From Streptomyces ferrugineus (lineage in GTDB: Bacteria > Actinomycetota > Actinomycetes > Streptomycetales > Streptomycetaceae), in the NCBI RefSeq assembly GCF_015160855.1, contig NZ_CP063373.1, positions 4,774,001 to 4,838,000 of the forward strand: 64,000 nt of DNA, written 5' to 3'. Position numbers and translations under genes: made by a program. The notes under the pieces are model-generated. The model saw only the letters and a list, made by a program, of their open reading frames with translations. It did no database searches and was not told the DNA's origin. Positions 25,911 through 35,851 of the stretch are shown here, piece by piece (position 1 is the first letter of the stretch; every line of letters begins with the position of its first letter).

Positions 25911-27374
25911 ATGTTCCAGCGCATCATGCGAGAGATTTTGTCCGGGCTGACGGTGGCTGTCGTGGCGCTACCGTTGGCAATCGCATTCGGTATCACCGCG
26001 ACCGGCACCTCCGAGGGCGCGCTCGTCGGACTGTACGGCGCAATCTTCGCCGGATTCTTCGCGCCCCTGTTCGGTGGTACGCCTGCCCAGGTGACCGGGC
26101 CTACCGGCCCCATAACTGTCGTCGCCACCGGAGTTATCGCCGACCACGGGCTTGACGCCGCGTTTCTCGCATTCGTCATGGCCGGCGGGTTTCAGATCCT
26201 GTTCGGACTGTGCAGACTCGGATCGCTCATCCGCTACATTCCCCACCCGGTGGTGTCGGGGTTCATGGGCGGTATCGCGTTGATCATCATCCTGGGCGAA
26301 CTGGACCAAGTGGAGAAGAGCTTCCTGGTTGTTGCAGGAACGATTGTGCTCATGTTCGCCTCCGCGCGAGTGATCAAGTCGATCCCTGCCAGTCTGCTCG
26401 CCCTGGTGGTCATGACCCTGCTCCTGCGGCTCGTGGACTCGTGGGTGCAAGGCGTGCGGATGGGACCGGTCCCGCTCAACACGGCGATCGACTACATAGG
26501 CAAGATCCCAGAGTCGATTCCCTCGTTCGCCGTCCCGGACCTCGGCGGATCGCAGCTGCTCAGCCTCCTCCTGCCTGCCCTGAGCATTGCTCTGCTGGGT
26601 TCCATCGACTCGTTGCTGACCTCGGTCGTCATGGACAACATCACCGGCCAGCGGCATCGCAGCAACAAGGAACTGATCGGGCAGGGAATCGGCAACGCCG
26701 CCAGCGGACTGTTCGGCGGCCTGGCCAGCGCCGGCGCGACCGTCAGGTCCGTCGTCAACGTCCGCAGCGGCGGCCGTACCGCACTGTCGGCGGCCACGCA
26801 CAGCGTCATCCTGCTTGCCCTGGTGGTGGGCCTCGGTGCTGTCGTCCAGTACATCCCGCTCGCGGTGCTGTCGGGGATCCTGATCCTCACCGCAGTCGGC
26901 ATGTTCGACTGGGAGAGCCTGCGCCAGGCGCACGTCTCCCCGCGCGGGGACGTCGCCGTAATGTTCGCGACCATGGTCGTCACCGTTCTCGTCGACCTGA
27001 CGGTGGCCGTCGCCGTCGGCGTCGGCCTGGCACTCATCGTTCATGTCGCGAAGTCGCGTCGGCGGAAAGCCTCGATCGTCCACGATGGCGCCGACACCTA
27101 CCGCATCGAAGGGCCGCTGTCTTTCCTGTCGGTCGACCATGTCTTCGCCAAGCTGCGCAACGACAGGTCGAGTCTGTCGCTGAGCCTGAAGGACGTGACC
27201 TACATGGACCTGTCCGGGGCGAAGGCGTTGCTGACCTTTATCGACCATTCGCACAAGTCAGGCGTCAAGCTCGGAATCAAGGACCTGCCACCGCATGTCG
27301 AGAACAGGCTGATCACACTCGCGAACGAGGAACAACGCGACAAGCTGCAAACCGTCGTTGAAGCAAGATCATAG
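25911..27374 (+). CDS. SulP-family anion transporter with C-terminal STAS domain
   Basis: A 487-residue SulP/SLC26 permease. The signature GLTVAVVALPLAIAFGI in the first helix, VTGPTGPITVVATGVIAD and GFMGGIALIIILGEL mark the transport core (~residues 10-380). The last ~90 residues form a STAS domain (GPLSFLSVDHVFAKLR, VTYMDLSGAKALLTF). Substrates of the family include sulfate, bicarbonate and dicarboxylates; this one cannot be specified. The ATG beginning MFQRIMREIL was preferred because it starts directly before the first helix. An upstream in-frame ATG adds 25 unconserved residues. No carbonic anhydrase is adjacent. Confidence 0.85.
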   Translation: MFQRIMREILSGLTVAVVALPLAIAFGITATGTSEGALVGLYGAIFAGFFAPLFGGTPAQVTGPTGPITVVATGVIADHGLDAAFLAFVMAGGFQILFGLCRLGSLIRYIPHPVVSGFMGGIALIIILGELDQVEKSFLVVAGTIVLMFASARVIKSIPASLLALVVMTLLLRLVDSWVQGVRMGPVPLNTAIDYIGKIPESIPSFAVPDLGGSQLLSLLLPALSIALLGSIDSLLTSVVMDNITGQRHRSNKELIGQGIGNAASGLFGGLASAGATVRSVVNVRSGGRTALSAATHSVILLALVVGLGAVVQYIPLAVLSGILILTAVGMFDWESLRQAHVSPRGDVAVMFATMVVTVLVDLTVAVAVGVGLALIVHVAKSRRRKASIVHDGADTYRIEGPLSFLSVDHVFAKLRNDRSSLSLSLKDVTYMDLSGAKALLTFIDHSHKSGVKLGIKDLPPHVENRLITLANEEQRDKLQTVVEARS

Positions 27375-27493
27375 ACGTTCCTCCTGTCGTTATGGGTGGG
27401 CGCACAGGTCTCGCGCGGGGCTGGTGAACCCCCGCCGCCAATTCGGCTGGTTCGGTCGGTGAGGGGGCGAGGCTGCAGCGTCGACACTGGGGC

Positions 27494-28474
27494 ATGGACA
27501 TGATCAGCACCGCTGATGTTCCGGAGGGGGAGCGGTTCGCATTCTGGCGGGAGGTGAGTGCGAAGCTGTGGGTGCCCTACGACTTGCGCTGCGATCCGCA
27601 GTTGGCAGGCGGATTTGAGGCTCGGGTCGGGATCAGTGATTTCGGCCCAGTGCAGGCGACACGGCTGACCGTGGTGCCGCATGAGGTGCACCGCACTCCC
27701 CAGCTCATCCGCCGGACAGACCCCGAGGTGTTCAAGCTGGGTTTCATCGCGCACGGTGGCGGCATAGCGGCCCACGACGGCCGACAGGCGGACTTCCGCG
27801 TGGGGGACCTGATGCTGTTCGACACCTCGCGCCCCTTCCTCGTCAAGCACACGCCGCACATCCCGGTGAGTCAGATGCTGCTCCTGCGCTTCCCGCGCTC
27901 TCTGCTGCCGTTCCCCGACCGGGAGTTGAGGCGGCTGAGCGCCGTACGCATCCCGGGCGACCGGGGCATCGGCGCACTGTCCTCCCAGTTCCTACGGCAA
28001 CTCGCGCAGCGCATGGACGAGTTCAGCCCGTCCGAGACGACCCGCCTGGCCACCCTCACCCTCGACGTCCTGACCACAGCCCTGGCCGACGCCCTGGACT
28101 CCTCCAGCACAGTGCCGCCCCCCACCCGGCAACGCGCCCTGCTGGCCCGCATCCACACCTTCATCCGGGACCACCTCGCCGATCCGGACCTGACCCCGTA
28201 CACGATCGCCGCGGCTCACCACATCTCCCTGCGCTACCTGCACAAACTGTTCCAGCAGGACGGACACACCGTCGCCGGCTGGATCCGCGAGCGACGCCTG
28301 GAGCAGTGCCGACGCGACCTCGCCGACCCCCTGCCGACCGCCCGCCCCATCCACGCGATCGCCGCCCGGTGGGGGTTCACCAGCCCCGCGCACTTCAGTC
28401 AGGCCTTCCGCAAGGCCTACGGCCTTTCACCGCGCGAGTTCCGGAGGCAGTGCGCGACTGTGCACACAGACTAA
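27494..28474 (+). CDS. AraC-family transcriptional regulator
   Basis: A 326-residue regulator with an N-terminal AraC_binding_2-type sensory domain (FAFWREVSAKLWVPYDL, DLMLFDTSRPF) and a C-terminal double HTH. The first HTH is TIAAAHHISLRYLHKLFQ; the second is IAARWGFTSPAHFSQAFRKAYGLSPREFRR. Such actinobacterial proteins respond to small ligands or to development. It lies 119 bases after the SulP gene and about 100 bases before a gene for a secreted protein, on the same strand, so either neighbour may be a target. No operator was recognised. Confidence 0.88.
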   Translation: MDMISTADVPEGERFAFWREVSAKLWVPYDLRCDPQLAGGFEARVGISDFGPVQATRLTVVPHEVHRTPQLIRRTDPEVFKLGFIAHGGGIAAHDGRQADFRVGDLMLFDTSRPFLVKHTPHIPVSQMLLLRFPRSLLPFPDRELRRLSAVRIPGDRGIGALSSQFLRQLAQRMDEFSPSETTRLATLTLDVLTTALADALDSSSTVPPPTRQRALLARIHTFIRDHLADPDLTPYTIAAAHHISLRYLHKLFQQDGHTVAGWIRERRLEQCRRDLADPLPTARPIHAIAARWGFTSPAHFSQAFRKAYGLSPREFRRQCATVHTD

Positions 28475-28572
28475 AGACCTGTGCGCGCACCACTAAGGAC
28501 AAGCCCGGTTTCGGCATTCACCATGTCATGAGGAATGAAGGAGACACGAGCCAGCCGGAAGGGCGAACAAAC

Positions 28573-29082
28573 ATGGTGGTTACGGCACACAGGCCGCGCA
28601 TCTCACGGAAGGGGGTTGCGGCCCTCTTCGCCGCGCTCACCGTCCTTTTCTCGGCATTGTCGATCGCCGTTCCGACGGCGCGGGCAGCGGAGACAAAAGG
28701 CGAGGGGCAATCAAACGCGTCTGACGTCGGAATAACAGCCTGGACCCCTGGGGTGAGCCCGATTGACTCCTCCAGGGAATCCGTGCTGCGAAATTTCAGC
28801 ACGGAGCAGCGGAACTCAGCCCTGAGGAACTGCCCGGGTGGATATCTGTGCGTTGCAGCCGGTGAGGGCGACGGCCAGCACAGTGTATTCATCCTCTACT
28901 ATTGTGGCACCCGTACCCTCTCCAACTTCCTGGGCGCCGGCGCTGCCGCCAACAACCAGACAGGAGGGGCAGTGGCCCGCCTGCTGGACCGAAGCGGGGG
29001 TCTCGTTCAGAGTATTCCGGTCAGCCCTACGCCAGTACGTGTCGACAACTGGGACCCGATCTGGTACATCGACCCGTGCTGA
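28573..29082 (+). CDS. secreted peptidase-inhibitor I36-like protein
   Basis: A 169-residue exported protein. The signal runs over residues 1-40 (ISRKGVAALFAALTVLFSAL, cleavage after ARA). The mature domain contains CPGGYLCVAAGEGDGQHSVF, the opening motif of the Streptomyces I36/beta-gamma-crystallin-like proteins. Later blocks are YYCGTRTLSNFLGAG and DNWDPIWYIDPC at the very end, giving four or more cysteines. GGAAGGG lies upstream of the chosen ATG; an in-frame ATG 15 codons earlier exists. Inhibitor activity is a family-level suggestion only. Confidence 0.7.
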   Translation: MVVTAHRPRISRKGVAALFAALTVLFSALSIAVPTARAAETKGEGQSNASDVGITAWTPGVSPIDSSRESVLRNFSTEQRNSALRNCPGGYLCVAAGEGDGQHSVFILYYCGTRTLSNFLGAGAAANNQTGGAVARLLDRSGGLVQSIPVSPTPVRVDNWDPIWYIDPC

Positions 29083-29089
29083 CGGACGC

Positions 29090-30074
29090 CTTCAGCCCTC
29101 CCGGGGTTCGGGTAGGGCGGGGCAGGAGCCCGGAGCCGATCCGCTCCCAAGGAAGCCTTGAGTTCCGCGAGCAACTCCGGCTCGTCGGGGGCGAGATCGG
29201 CCTGCAACTCCTCCTCGCCGCACAGCGGGTAGCCCGCGACGCTCGTGCCGTCCAGCGGGTACGCCGGGTCGGGGCGGGCACCGAACTCCAGTAGGGTCAC
29301 CGTTGCATCAGCGCCACGCCTCGGCCGTGCAGGTGGAGGTCGTTGGACTCCGACAGCCGGGATCACCACACCAGAGACGTCGGGCCGCCAGGCGGTGACG
29401 ACGGCGCCCACCGTCATGCGCACGACGCTGCCGACGTGGTCGACGAGGGTGCCGAGCAGGTGGACGTCGGGCCGTGCGGGCCGAGCAGGATGGCGCCGAC
29501 GGGACTTGATGCGGGGCGGGCGGCGGACATGGAAGAGCCGGTAGGAGGCGTGATTGGTCTCCTCCGCGGCGTCGAGGACGGTGATGGTCTCTACCAGCAG
29601 TCCGTACTGGACCAGGAAGTACAGGCGTCCGCCGGGCTTGAGCGCTGCGGCCAGAGCAGGCAGCAGCCGGTACGGGTCGATGAAGGGGAAGGCGTTGACG
29701 GAGTAGATGACGTCGTATGGCACATCAGGTTGAGCCCGGTCAGCTGGGGGTAACGGAGGCGGGCGCGCTGGATCTGGGTGGCCGAGGAGGCGATGGCGTC
29801 CACCCGTGCACCACGATCGCGGGCGAGATGGGCGGCGTGCCGGGCCAGCCCGCACCCGACGTCCAGCATGCGCAGGCCCTGCACGTCGCCGAGGGTCTCG
29901 TCGCCCGGCCCGGTACCGCCAGGACCCCAAATCGATCCGCTCCACCTCCGCCAGAGCGGTGGCACGCTGGAGATGATGGCGGCCGTACTCCGTCCACGCT
30001 TCGGTATTGGTCGACTCCGGGGAATTGCGTCCGATGCACGATTCGGAGTCGTCCGAGCTGGTGATCTGCGGCAT
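29090..30074 (-). pseudogene. class I SAM-dependent methyltransferase, multiply frameshifted
   Basis: A good start remains: AGGAGG followed by ATG and SCIGRNSPESTNTEAWTEYG. The frame then shifts before the SAM-binding motif I (LRMLDVGCGLARHAAHLARD), shifts again before DVIYSVNAFPFIDPYRLLPAL and LKPGGRLYFLVQYG, and a third time near YRLFHVRR. The tail (AGYPLCGEEELQADL) returns to an earlier frame. One methyltransferase therefore needs at least three shifts. The original stop is unclear because the reading frame runs on antisense into the secreted-protein gene. Confidence 0.75.
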
Positions 30075-30177
30075 CAAGGTACCTCCTGTAAGAGCTAGCA
30101 GCGGGCTTCTGACCTGCACTCTTGCTGTGACTCGTTCATCTGATGCATGATTCGCGCACCCAGTGGAAGAGGGGTGC

Positions 30178-31175
30178 GTGACGACGACCGACCTGAGTGA
30201 GGGCTCAGCCCGGCTTGTGCTGCTGAACGGCTGACGCTGCTGCACCCCGAAGACACCGTGTTTGAGGCGATGTTGGAGGGCTGGACGCGTCAGCAGCGTG
30301 GAGGCCGGCGCCTGCAGCCGAAGGCGATCAACGACCGGCTGCGCGTGGTACGGCAGTTCAACGACTTTGCCGAGGCGTATCCGTGGAACTGGTCTGCCGC
30401 CGCCATGGACGAGTGGACGACGTATCTGATGGCTGAGCTCCACCGCGCGGAGTCGACGATCCGCGGATATCAGACCGCCGTGCGCCTGTTCTGCGACTAC
30501 ATCACCTCGCCGCACTACCAGTGGCCGCAGGAGTGCGAACTGCGGTTCGGCACGCACCCGGTGCAGATCTGCCACGAGTGGAACACCGCAGCCCATCTCG
30601 TCGACTACGAGGCGGAGGCGGGCCGGCGGCCGATGACGCGGGAGGAGATCCAACTCTTCCTCGAATACGCCGACGCTCAGGTCGACCGTGCCATCAGGCT
30701 CGGCCGCAAGGGGGCACTTGCTGCCTACCGGGATGCCACGGTCTACAAGGTCATCTACGGGTGGGGGCTGCGGTGCACGGAGACGTCGAAGCTCGACCTC
30801 ACCGACTGGTACCGCAATCCCAAGGCCCCGGAACTGGGCCGGTTCGGCTCCCTCCACGTCCGGTACGGCAAACGGTCGAAGGGGTCGCCGCCGAAGCGGC
30901 GGAGGGTCCTGAGCGTCATGCCCTGGGCCGTGGACGCGGTCGAGGACTACGTCACCAACATCCGCACCCGCTACCGGGCTTCGGTCGGAGCGGCCCTGTG
31001 GCCGACCGAGCGCGGCGGACGGCTCCAGGCCCGGGAGATCGAGGACCGCTTCGCCGAATACCGCGATGCGCTCGGCCTGGACTCCGACCTCGTGCCGCAC
31101 TGCCTGCGACACAGCCACGTCACCCACCAGATTGAGGACGGCGCGGACCCGGCGTTCGTCCAGCTTCTCTTGAGT
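30178..31175 (+). pseudogene. tyrosine recombinase/integrase, N-terminal part (frameshifted and truncated)
   Basis: The gene begins at GTG (AGAGGGG upstream) as MTTTDLSEGSARLVLLNG, then loses one base near 30232. It continues in another frame as LTLLHPEDTVFEAMLEGW and on through the core-binding domain. Catalytic Arg (WGLRCTETSKL) and HCLRHSHVTHQ (His-x-x-Arg) are present, but the protein breaks after EDGADPAFVQ, just before the expected GH and Tyr motifs. The missing end (QGQVGHRFASTTALYTGVS) is found 5.8 kb downstream at 36.95-37.1 kb, so this is one half of a split gene. Confidence 0.8.
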
Positions 31176-31284
31176 CCTCTGGACTGTGTCCTTGACGTGC
31201 AGCACGGGCCTGGGGTGGGCGGAGATCTGTGTGGTGGAGGTGATTATCTACCGCCGTTCATCACGCAGTTCCCCAGGAGGTCTG

Positions 31285-32262
31285 ATGCTGGTGCAACGGG
31301 TGCTGATGCCCGCCTCGTCGCTTGAGTCGTGGACCGTGCTCGGCGACGAGGGCGGCATAGTCGAGCCGATCGAGCGCTACCTCTCCTACCTGACCGACAT
31401 CGAGCGGTCGCCGAACACGGTCAAGGCATACGCCCATGATCTGAAGGACTGGTTCGTCTTCCTCGACCGGCGGGGCCTGGACTGGCGCGAGGTCCGGCTG
31501 GAGGACCTGGGCGAGTTCGTCGCCTGGCTCCGGCTGCCGCCCGCGGGCCGCGATGGCCGCGTCACGATGCTCCCGTCGGCGGAGCATCACTGCGGGGTGA
31601 CCACAGTGAACCGGAAGCTGTCGGCGATCAGTGGTCTGTACGTCTTCCACGCACGCCACGGTGTGGACCTCGGCGATCTCGTCACTGAGCTGCAGCCGGT
31701 CCGTGCCCGGCGCACGGGCTGGAAGCCGTTTTTGTATCACCTGGCCGGCGGCCAGCCCGAGCGGCGTCGCACGATCAAGCTGAAGGCGCCGCGCACGCAT
31801 CCGACGATCCTGACCGCTGCCCAGGTCCAGGCGATCCTGGACGCCTGCACCCGGCTGCGGGACCGGTTCTTGTTCGCGCTGCTGTGGGAGACGGGGATCC
31901 GGATCGGTGAGGCGCTCGGGCTCCGGCACGAGGACCTGGCAGCGGCGGAGGGCGAGTTGACGGTCACGCCGCGGGTCAACGACAACCGGGCTCGGGCCAA
32001 GTCCGCTTCGCCTCGCACGATCCCGGTCGGCCCCGAGGTGATCCGGCTCGACGCGGACTATCTGCACGGCGAGTACGGCGACCTGGACAGCGACTACATC
32101 TTCGTCAACCTCTGGGGCGGCTCCTACGGGCGTCCGCTGACCTACGCGGCCGTCTACGACCTGGTGCTGCGGCTCCGCCGCGACACCGGGACCGAACTTC
32201 GACCCCCACTGGTTCCGGCATACCCGGGCGACCTTGCTTCTGCGCCGCAAGGTGCCCATCGA
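31285..32262 (+). pseudogene. Tn554 TnpA-like tyrosine recombinase, C-terminally broken
   Basis: A second integrase begins at ATG after AGGAGG (MLVQRVLMPASS). It has a SAM-like N-domain (IERYLSYLTDIERSPNTVKAY), the first catalytic Arg in ETGIRIGEALGLRHEDL and a Lys-containing hairpin. The His-x-x-Arg block, FDPHWFRHTRATLLLRRK, is present but in the +1 frame relative to the start, so a frameshift occurred near 32200. Sequence similarity to the recombinase then stops at KVPIEG and the Tyr motif is absent. The reading frame itself stays open into the next segment. Confidence 0.75.
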
Positions 32263-33258
32263 GGGCGCCTGCGGCACCGGCTGATCGCCTGCGGGGTGCT
32301 GCCACCGGTCGACCGGCACCTGATCGACACCGAGGTATGGCTACACCACCGCCTCGGCCAGCTCGGCGAGCATCCCCACGAGCGGCTGCTGCGCCAGTTC
32401 GCTTTGTGGCACCAGCTGCCGCGACTGCGGGCGACAGCGGCCACCCGACCGCTACGGCCGACTGCGAAGTTCTACACCACCCAGCAGTTCACCCAAGCGC
32501 AGACATTCCTCACCTGGCTGCACGACAACAACATCGCCCCGGCGGCGGTTACCCAGGCCGACACCGACAACTGGTACACCAGCCACCGCGTCCATCAACG
32601 CCAAGGCGTGCGCGGCTTCCAGACCTGGGCAATCGAGCACGGACACCTGCCCCGCCACCTCGTGGTGCGCCAGGTCGTGTTCAAGCCCGGCAAGACCATC
32701 ACCCAACAACGCCGGCTGGCCCTGCTACGCCGCTACGTCACCGACCCGACCACACCGAACGGAACCGGCGACAACCCGACCGACACCGTGCCGCTGCCGA
32801 TCCGGGTAGCGGTATGCCTGCTGCTGCTCTACGCCCAACCGCTGAGCCGGATCCACTGCCTCACCACCGCGGACATCACCGAATCCGACACCGGATCCGG
32901 TCGGGAGTTGTTCATCCACCTCGGTGAGCCGCCCACACCAGTGCCCGAGCCGTTCGCTCATCTGCTGCGCCGCCTCGCCGCAGAGGCAACCGAGGCAAAG
33001 GGCAACGAACAGGGATGGCTGTTCCCTGGCCGGCTCGCCGGCCAACCGATCACCTACCGCACCCTGTCCGACCGGCTGCGGCAACTCGGGTTCCCGCTCA
33101 TCGACGCCCGCGTCTCCGCACTGCGGCAACTGGTTCTCCAGGTCCCGGCCCCGGTCGTCGCCGACGCACTCGGATTCCACCAGAAGAGCACCGCCCGCCA
33201 GGTCGCCCACGCCGGCGCCACCTGGAACCGCTACGCCGTCGGCAACCACAACACCTGA
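32263..33258 (+). pseudogene. C-terminal part of a zinc-ribbon recombination protein (integrase-like), fused in frame to the recombinase above
   Basis: About 330 residues with no start of their own. They continue the open frame of the broken TnpA-like gene, so one 657-residue chimera is encoded from 31285. The content (LIACGVLPPVDRHLIDTEVWL, FLTWLHDNNIAPAAVTQADTD, LLLLYAQPLSRIHCLTTADI, WLFPGRLAGQPITYRTLSDRL, ALGFHQKSTARQVAHAG) matches the C-terminal tyrosine-recombinase-like domain of large Streptomyces proteins whose N-termini are strings of zinc ribbons. Such an N-terminus, truncated, is present at 37.5-38.7 kb. Confidence 0.65.
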
Positions 33259-33356
33259 TCGAGACCGCGCACCGAGACGAAGAATGCCGCCAACGATGAC
33301 GAGCGCCGCGATCGCATAGGTCGCCTGGTAGCTCTGAAACGGCCACCGCATGATCA

Positions 33357-33612
33357 TTGGTGTTTGTGAGGACAACCAAAGATCGTGTGGTGGCCGCGGG
33401 TCACAGCGTGGAGCTTGCCGGCTGGCGGGTCATCTTCGATGAGCTGATGGGGCGGGTCGCGGGCCGGTTCGCCCCGGGTGGAACCGCACCCCACCGCCCG
33501 GGACTACCTCCTGGGCCTGCTGTCAGGCATCAAGTGCAAACTGCTGGAACCATGCCGGGCATGCCGGGCCGCAGGCGATGCAGCGCCTGCTGCGCACCGC
33601 ACGTGCGACGAC
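33357..33612 (+). pseudogene. IS701-family transposase N-terminal relic
   Basis: The frame opens with VRTTKDRVVAAGHSVELAGW and FDELMGRVAGRFA, the typical start of Streptomyces IS701 transposases. It shifts near 33478 to VEPHPTARDYLLGLLSGIK. After a few degraded codons the match ends; the catalytic domain is gone. It sits directly downstream of the recombinase chimera. Confidence 0.7.
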
Positions 33613-33843
33613 TTCCGATCCGGCACGTGCGCCTCAACGTGATACCCGATGCCCAGGGGCGCGGAGTCGGCCGGTTCGCTGTCGAATCGGTGGCCGCCGC
33701 AATCAGGCGCCGCGATGGTACCCAGATGCACCTCACGCGGGAGTCCGGAGAAGACGGTCCCGAGGGCTTCTTCCAGAAACTCGGGTTCAGCTCACCGGTG
33801 AGAAGAGCGAGGGGCAGACGGTCGGCGTGCTGGATCTGACCAA
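33613..33843 (+). pseudogene. GNAT acetyltransferase C-terminal relic
   Basis: VRLNVIPDAQGRGVGRFAVE carries the acetyl-CoA loop (Q-G-R-G-V-G) and GPEGFFQKLGFS the C-terminal beta bulge of a GNAT. The last strand, TGEKSEGQTVGVLDLTNA, is in a different frame, so there is a frameshift near 33795. The N-terminal half is missing and is replaced by the IS701 relic. Confidence 0.65.
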
Positions 33844-33938
33844 CGCCTGCCGCGGCCACCATCACCAGCGTCGTTGCGTTGCTTCCTGGACTCCCCGGTG
33901 GCGCCTACGACCCCGTAGCCCATACTCGTGCGCGACGC

Positions 33939-34172
33939 TCAGGACTCGCCGCGGGCATTCCTTCGCGGCCCGATGAAGACGGCCCAGGCGGCCACACCCA
34001 GGCCCGAACCCAGGGACAAACCCAGCGCGACAACGAGACCGGCGTTGTCAAAAAGACCCCCGACGACGACGCCGAAGAGAAGGCCGAAGGCAGAGCCAAA
34101 TGCGATCCAGACCCCGAGATTCGCCCAGATCCCGAGACCTGCGGCGGGCGGGGGCGTGTTGTTGCTCGTCAT
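33939..34172 (-). CDS. small glycine-rich membrane protein
   Basis: A 77-residue protein with two hydrophobic segments (about residues 16-36, IWANLGVWIAFGSAFGLLFG, and 43-68, AGLVVALGLSLGSGLGVAAWA), a short Thr/Pro-rich head and a basic RRNARGES tail. Glycine-zipper-like spacing suggests a tight helical hairpin. It follows the ABC permease gene on the same strand after 66 bases and could be the last gene of that operon. The preferred ATG is preceded by AGGAGA. Function unknown. Confidence 0.6.
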   Translation of the reverse strand: MTSNNTPPPAAGLGIWANLGVWIAFGSAFGLLFGVVVGGLFDNAGLVVALGLSLGSGLGVAAWAVFIGPRRNARGES

Positions 34173-34238
34173 TGCATCTCTCCTAGGGACGCGGGCGGAC
34201 AGGGCTGACAATCTGGCGCGGCCGAGTACCCGCCGCGG

Positions 34239-34934
34239 CTACGCGGTGGCACGGCGGATGAGCGTGTATCCGCCGCCTGCGAACGCGGCGGCGACCAGGA
34301 CCGGCCAGCCGGCGAGCAGCGCCGTGGGGGGCTGGTCGAGCAACCAGTGGCCGATCGTGTGCCATTGCCGGGTCCACGTGATCAGCGCGGCGGCCAGCCC
34401 GAGCGCTGTCATCGTCAGGGTGAGGCTGGCGAGGACGCCGGTGGTGCCCCAGCGCAGGTGCACCGTGCCGAGCAGGATCCCGAAGTGGGTTACGACCAGC
34501 ATGGGTACCGCGTAGCCGAGCAGGAGCAGCACCGGGTTGGCGTCATCCATGAACGACAGGTCGAAGTACCGCATCCCCATCCCCCAGTGGCCGGTGGCCT
34601 GTTCCACGGCGCGTAGCAGGCAGAGCACCAGCGCGTAGGCCACCGACTGGGCGAGGGCGAGTAGTGACCAGGCCAGGTAGAAGTCCCGGCGGGTCACGCT
34701 CATGCCCAGCGCGTACGGGAAGATCTGGGTGACCGAGAAGGTGGCCATCGAGATCGCGATAGCGTACAGGCTGACCAGGCCGCCGGTGTCCCTCACGCCG
34801 TCGCCCGGGTCGTGGTTCGCCAGGAAGAGCAACAGGTTGATGCCGAACGCGACGGCCGTCAAGCCCCACGTCCAGCCCAGGATGTGCGGCCAGGCCGGTA
34901 TCTGGAGACGGGCTACCGGACGGATGCGGTTCAT
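34239..34934 (-). CDS. ABC transporter permease (small, GntR-linked)
   Basis: A 231-residue integral membrane protein with about six hydrophobic segments, starting HILGWTWGLTAVAFGINLLL. A cytoplasmic loop carries SVTRRDFYLAWSLLA, which resembles the coupling loop of ABC-2-type permeases. Its ATG overlaps the stop of the ATPase gene by four bases, and that gene overlaps the GntR regulator in the same way, so the three are one translationally coupled operon. The set resembles YtrA-type GntR/ABC systems that respond to envelope-active compounds. Substrate unknown. Confidence 0.75.
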   Translation of the reverse strand: MNRIRPVARLQIPAWPHILGWTWGLTAVAFGINLLLFLANHDPGDGVRDTGGLVSLYAIAISMATFSVTQIFPYALGMSVTRRDFYLAWSLLALAQSVAYALVLCLLRAVEQATGHWGMGMRYFDLSFMDDANPVLLLLGYAVPMLVVTHFGILLGTVHLRWGTTGVLASLTLTMTALGLAAALITWTRQWHTIGHWLLDQPPTALLAGWPVLVAAAFAGGGYTLIRRATA

Positions 34935-35851
34935 CGGGCGGCCTCCCGGTCCGTCGGCGCTGTTGTCGTCGGCGCTGTTGTTGTCGGTGGTGCGGTCAGG
35001 CGGACCACGAGTTGCTGCAACGACAGCGGCTCCAGCTCGACGTTGAGCGTCTGCGCGAGCGTCTTCGCGTGTGGTCCGAGCCCGCCGAGGAGGGTTGACC
35101 GGACCTGGCCGCTCGACCGCTCGCGGTGCAGCTCGGTGCGTCCGGCCGCGAACCCGTCCACGGCCTCGGCCCGGCCGGTGGCCGCCACCGCCCGTCCGCG
35201 CAGGTCGTCGGCGTCCTCGTCGAGCAGCAGCCGGCCACGGTCGATGAGCAGCACCCGCTCGATCAGATCGCTCACCTCGTCGATGAGGTGGGTGGACAGC
35301 ACCACGGTGCGGGGATGCCCGGAGTAGTCGGCGAGTAGGCGGTCGTAGAAGAGCTGCCGGGCGGCCGGGTCGAGCCCGAGGTACGGCTCGTCGAAGAACG
35401 TCAGGGGCGCCCGCGCGGCCAGCCCGACGGTGACGCCGAGGGCCGAGAGCATGCCCCGGGAGAGTCTGCGGACCAGCCGCCCGGCTGGTAGCTGGAAGTC
35501 CGCGGCGAGGCTGTGCGCGAACGTGTCGTCCCAGTTCGCAAACAGCCGGCGTGCGGTGTGAAAGACGTGGCGCACGGTGTAGTAGTGGGGGTAGCGCTGG
35601 CTCTCCCGGACGAAACAGACCTTCGACAGGACGGCCGGGTTCTCCACCGGTGGCGCGTCGAAGACCGACACGTTCCCCGACGACGCGAACGCCTGCCCGG
35701 TGAGGATCTGCATCAGGGTGGTCTTGCCCGCCCCGTTTCGCCCGAGCAGGCCGTAGATCGTGTGCTCGGCCAGTGCGAAGCTCACGTCGTCGAGTGCCGT
35801 GACGTCGCCAAAGCGTTTGGTCACCCCGTGTGCGGTTACAACCGCCGTCAT
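34931..35851 (-). CDS. ABC transporter ATP-binding protein
   Basis: A 306-residue ATPase. Walker A is GRNGAGKTTL (residues ~38-47), the signature is LSRGMLSALGV, Walker B is PLTFFDEPYLGLD, and the H-loop is VVLSTHLIDEV. After ~220 residues a C-terminal extension (~80 residues) ends in a Thr/Ala-rich repeat (PPTTTAPTTTAPT), an unusual tail not needed for ATP hydrolysis. It overlaps its neighbours by ATGA on both sides and powers the permease encoded downstream. It is probably a small-molecule or peptide exporter. Confidence 0.88.
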   Translation of the reverse strand: MTAVVTAHGVTKRFGDVTALDDVSFALAEHTIYGLLGRNGAGKTTLMQILTGQAFASSGNVSVFDAPPVENPAVLSKVCFVRESQRYPHYYTVRHVFHTARRLFANWDDTFAHSLAADFQLPAGRLVRRLSRGMLSALGVTVGLAARAPLTFFDEPYLGLDPAARQLFYDRLLADYSGHPRTVVLSTHLIDEVSDLIERVLLIDRGRLLLDEDADDLRGRAVAATGRAEAVDGFAAGRTELHRERSSGQVRSTLLGGLGPHAKTLAQTLNVELEPLSLQQLVVRLTAPPTTTAPTTTAPTDREAAR

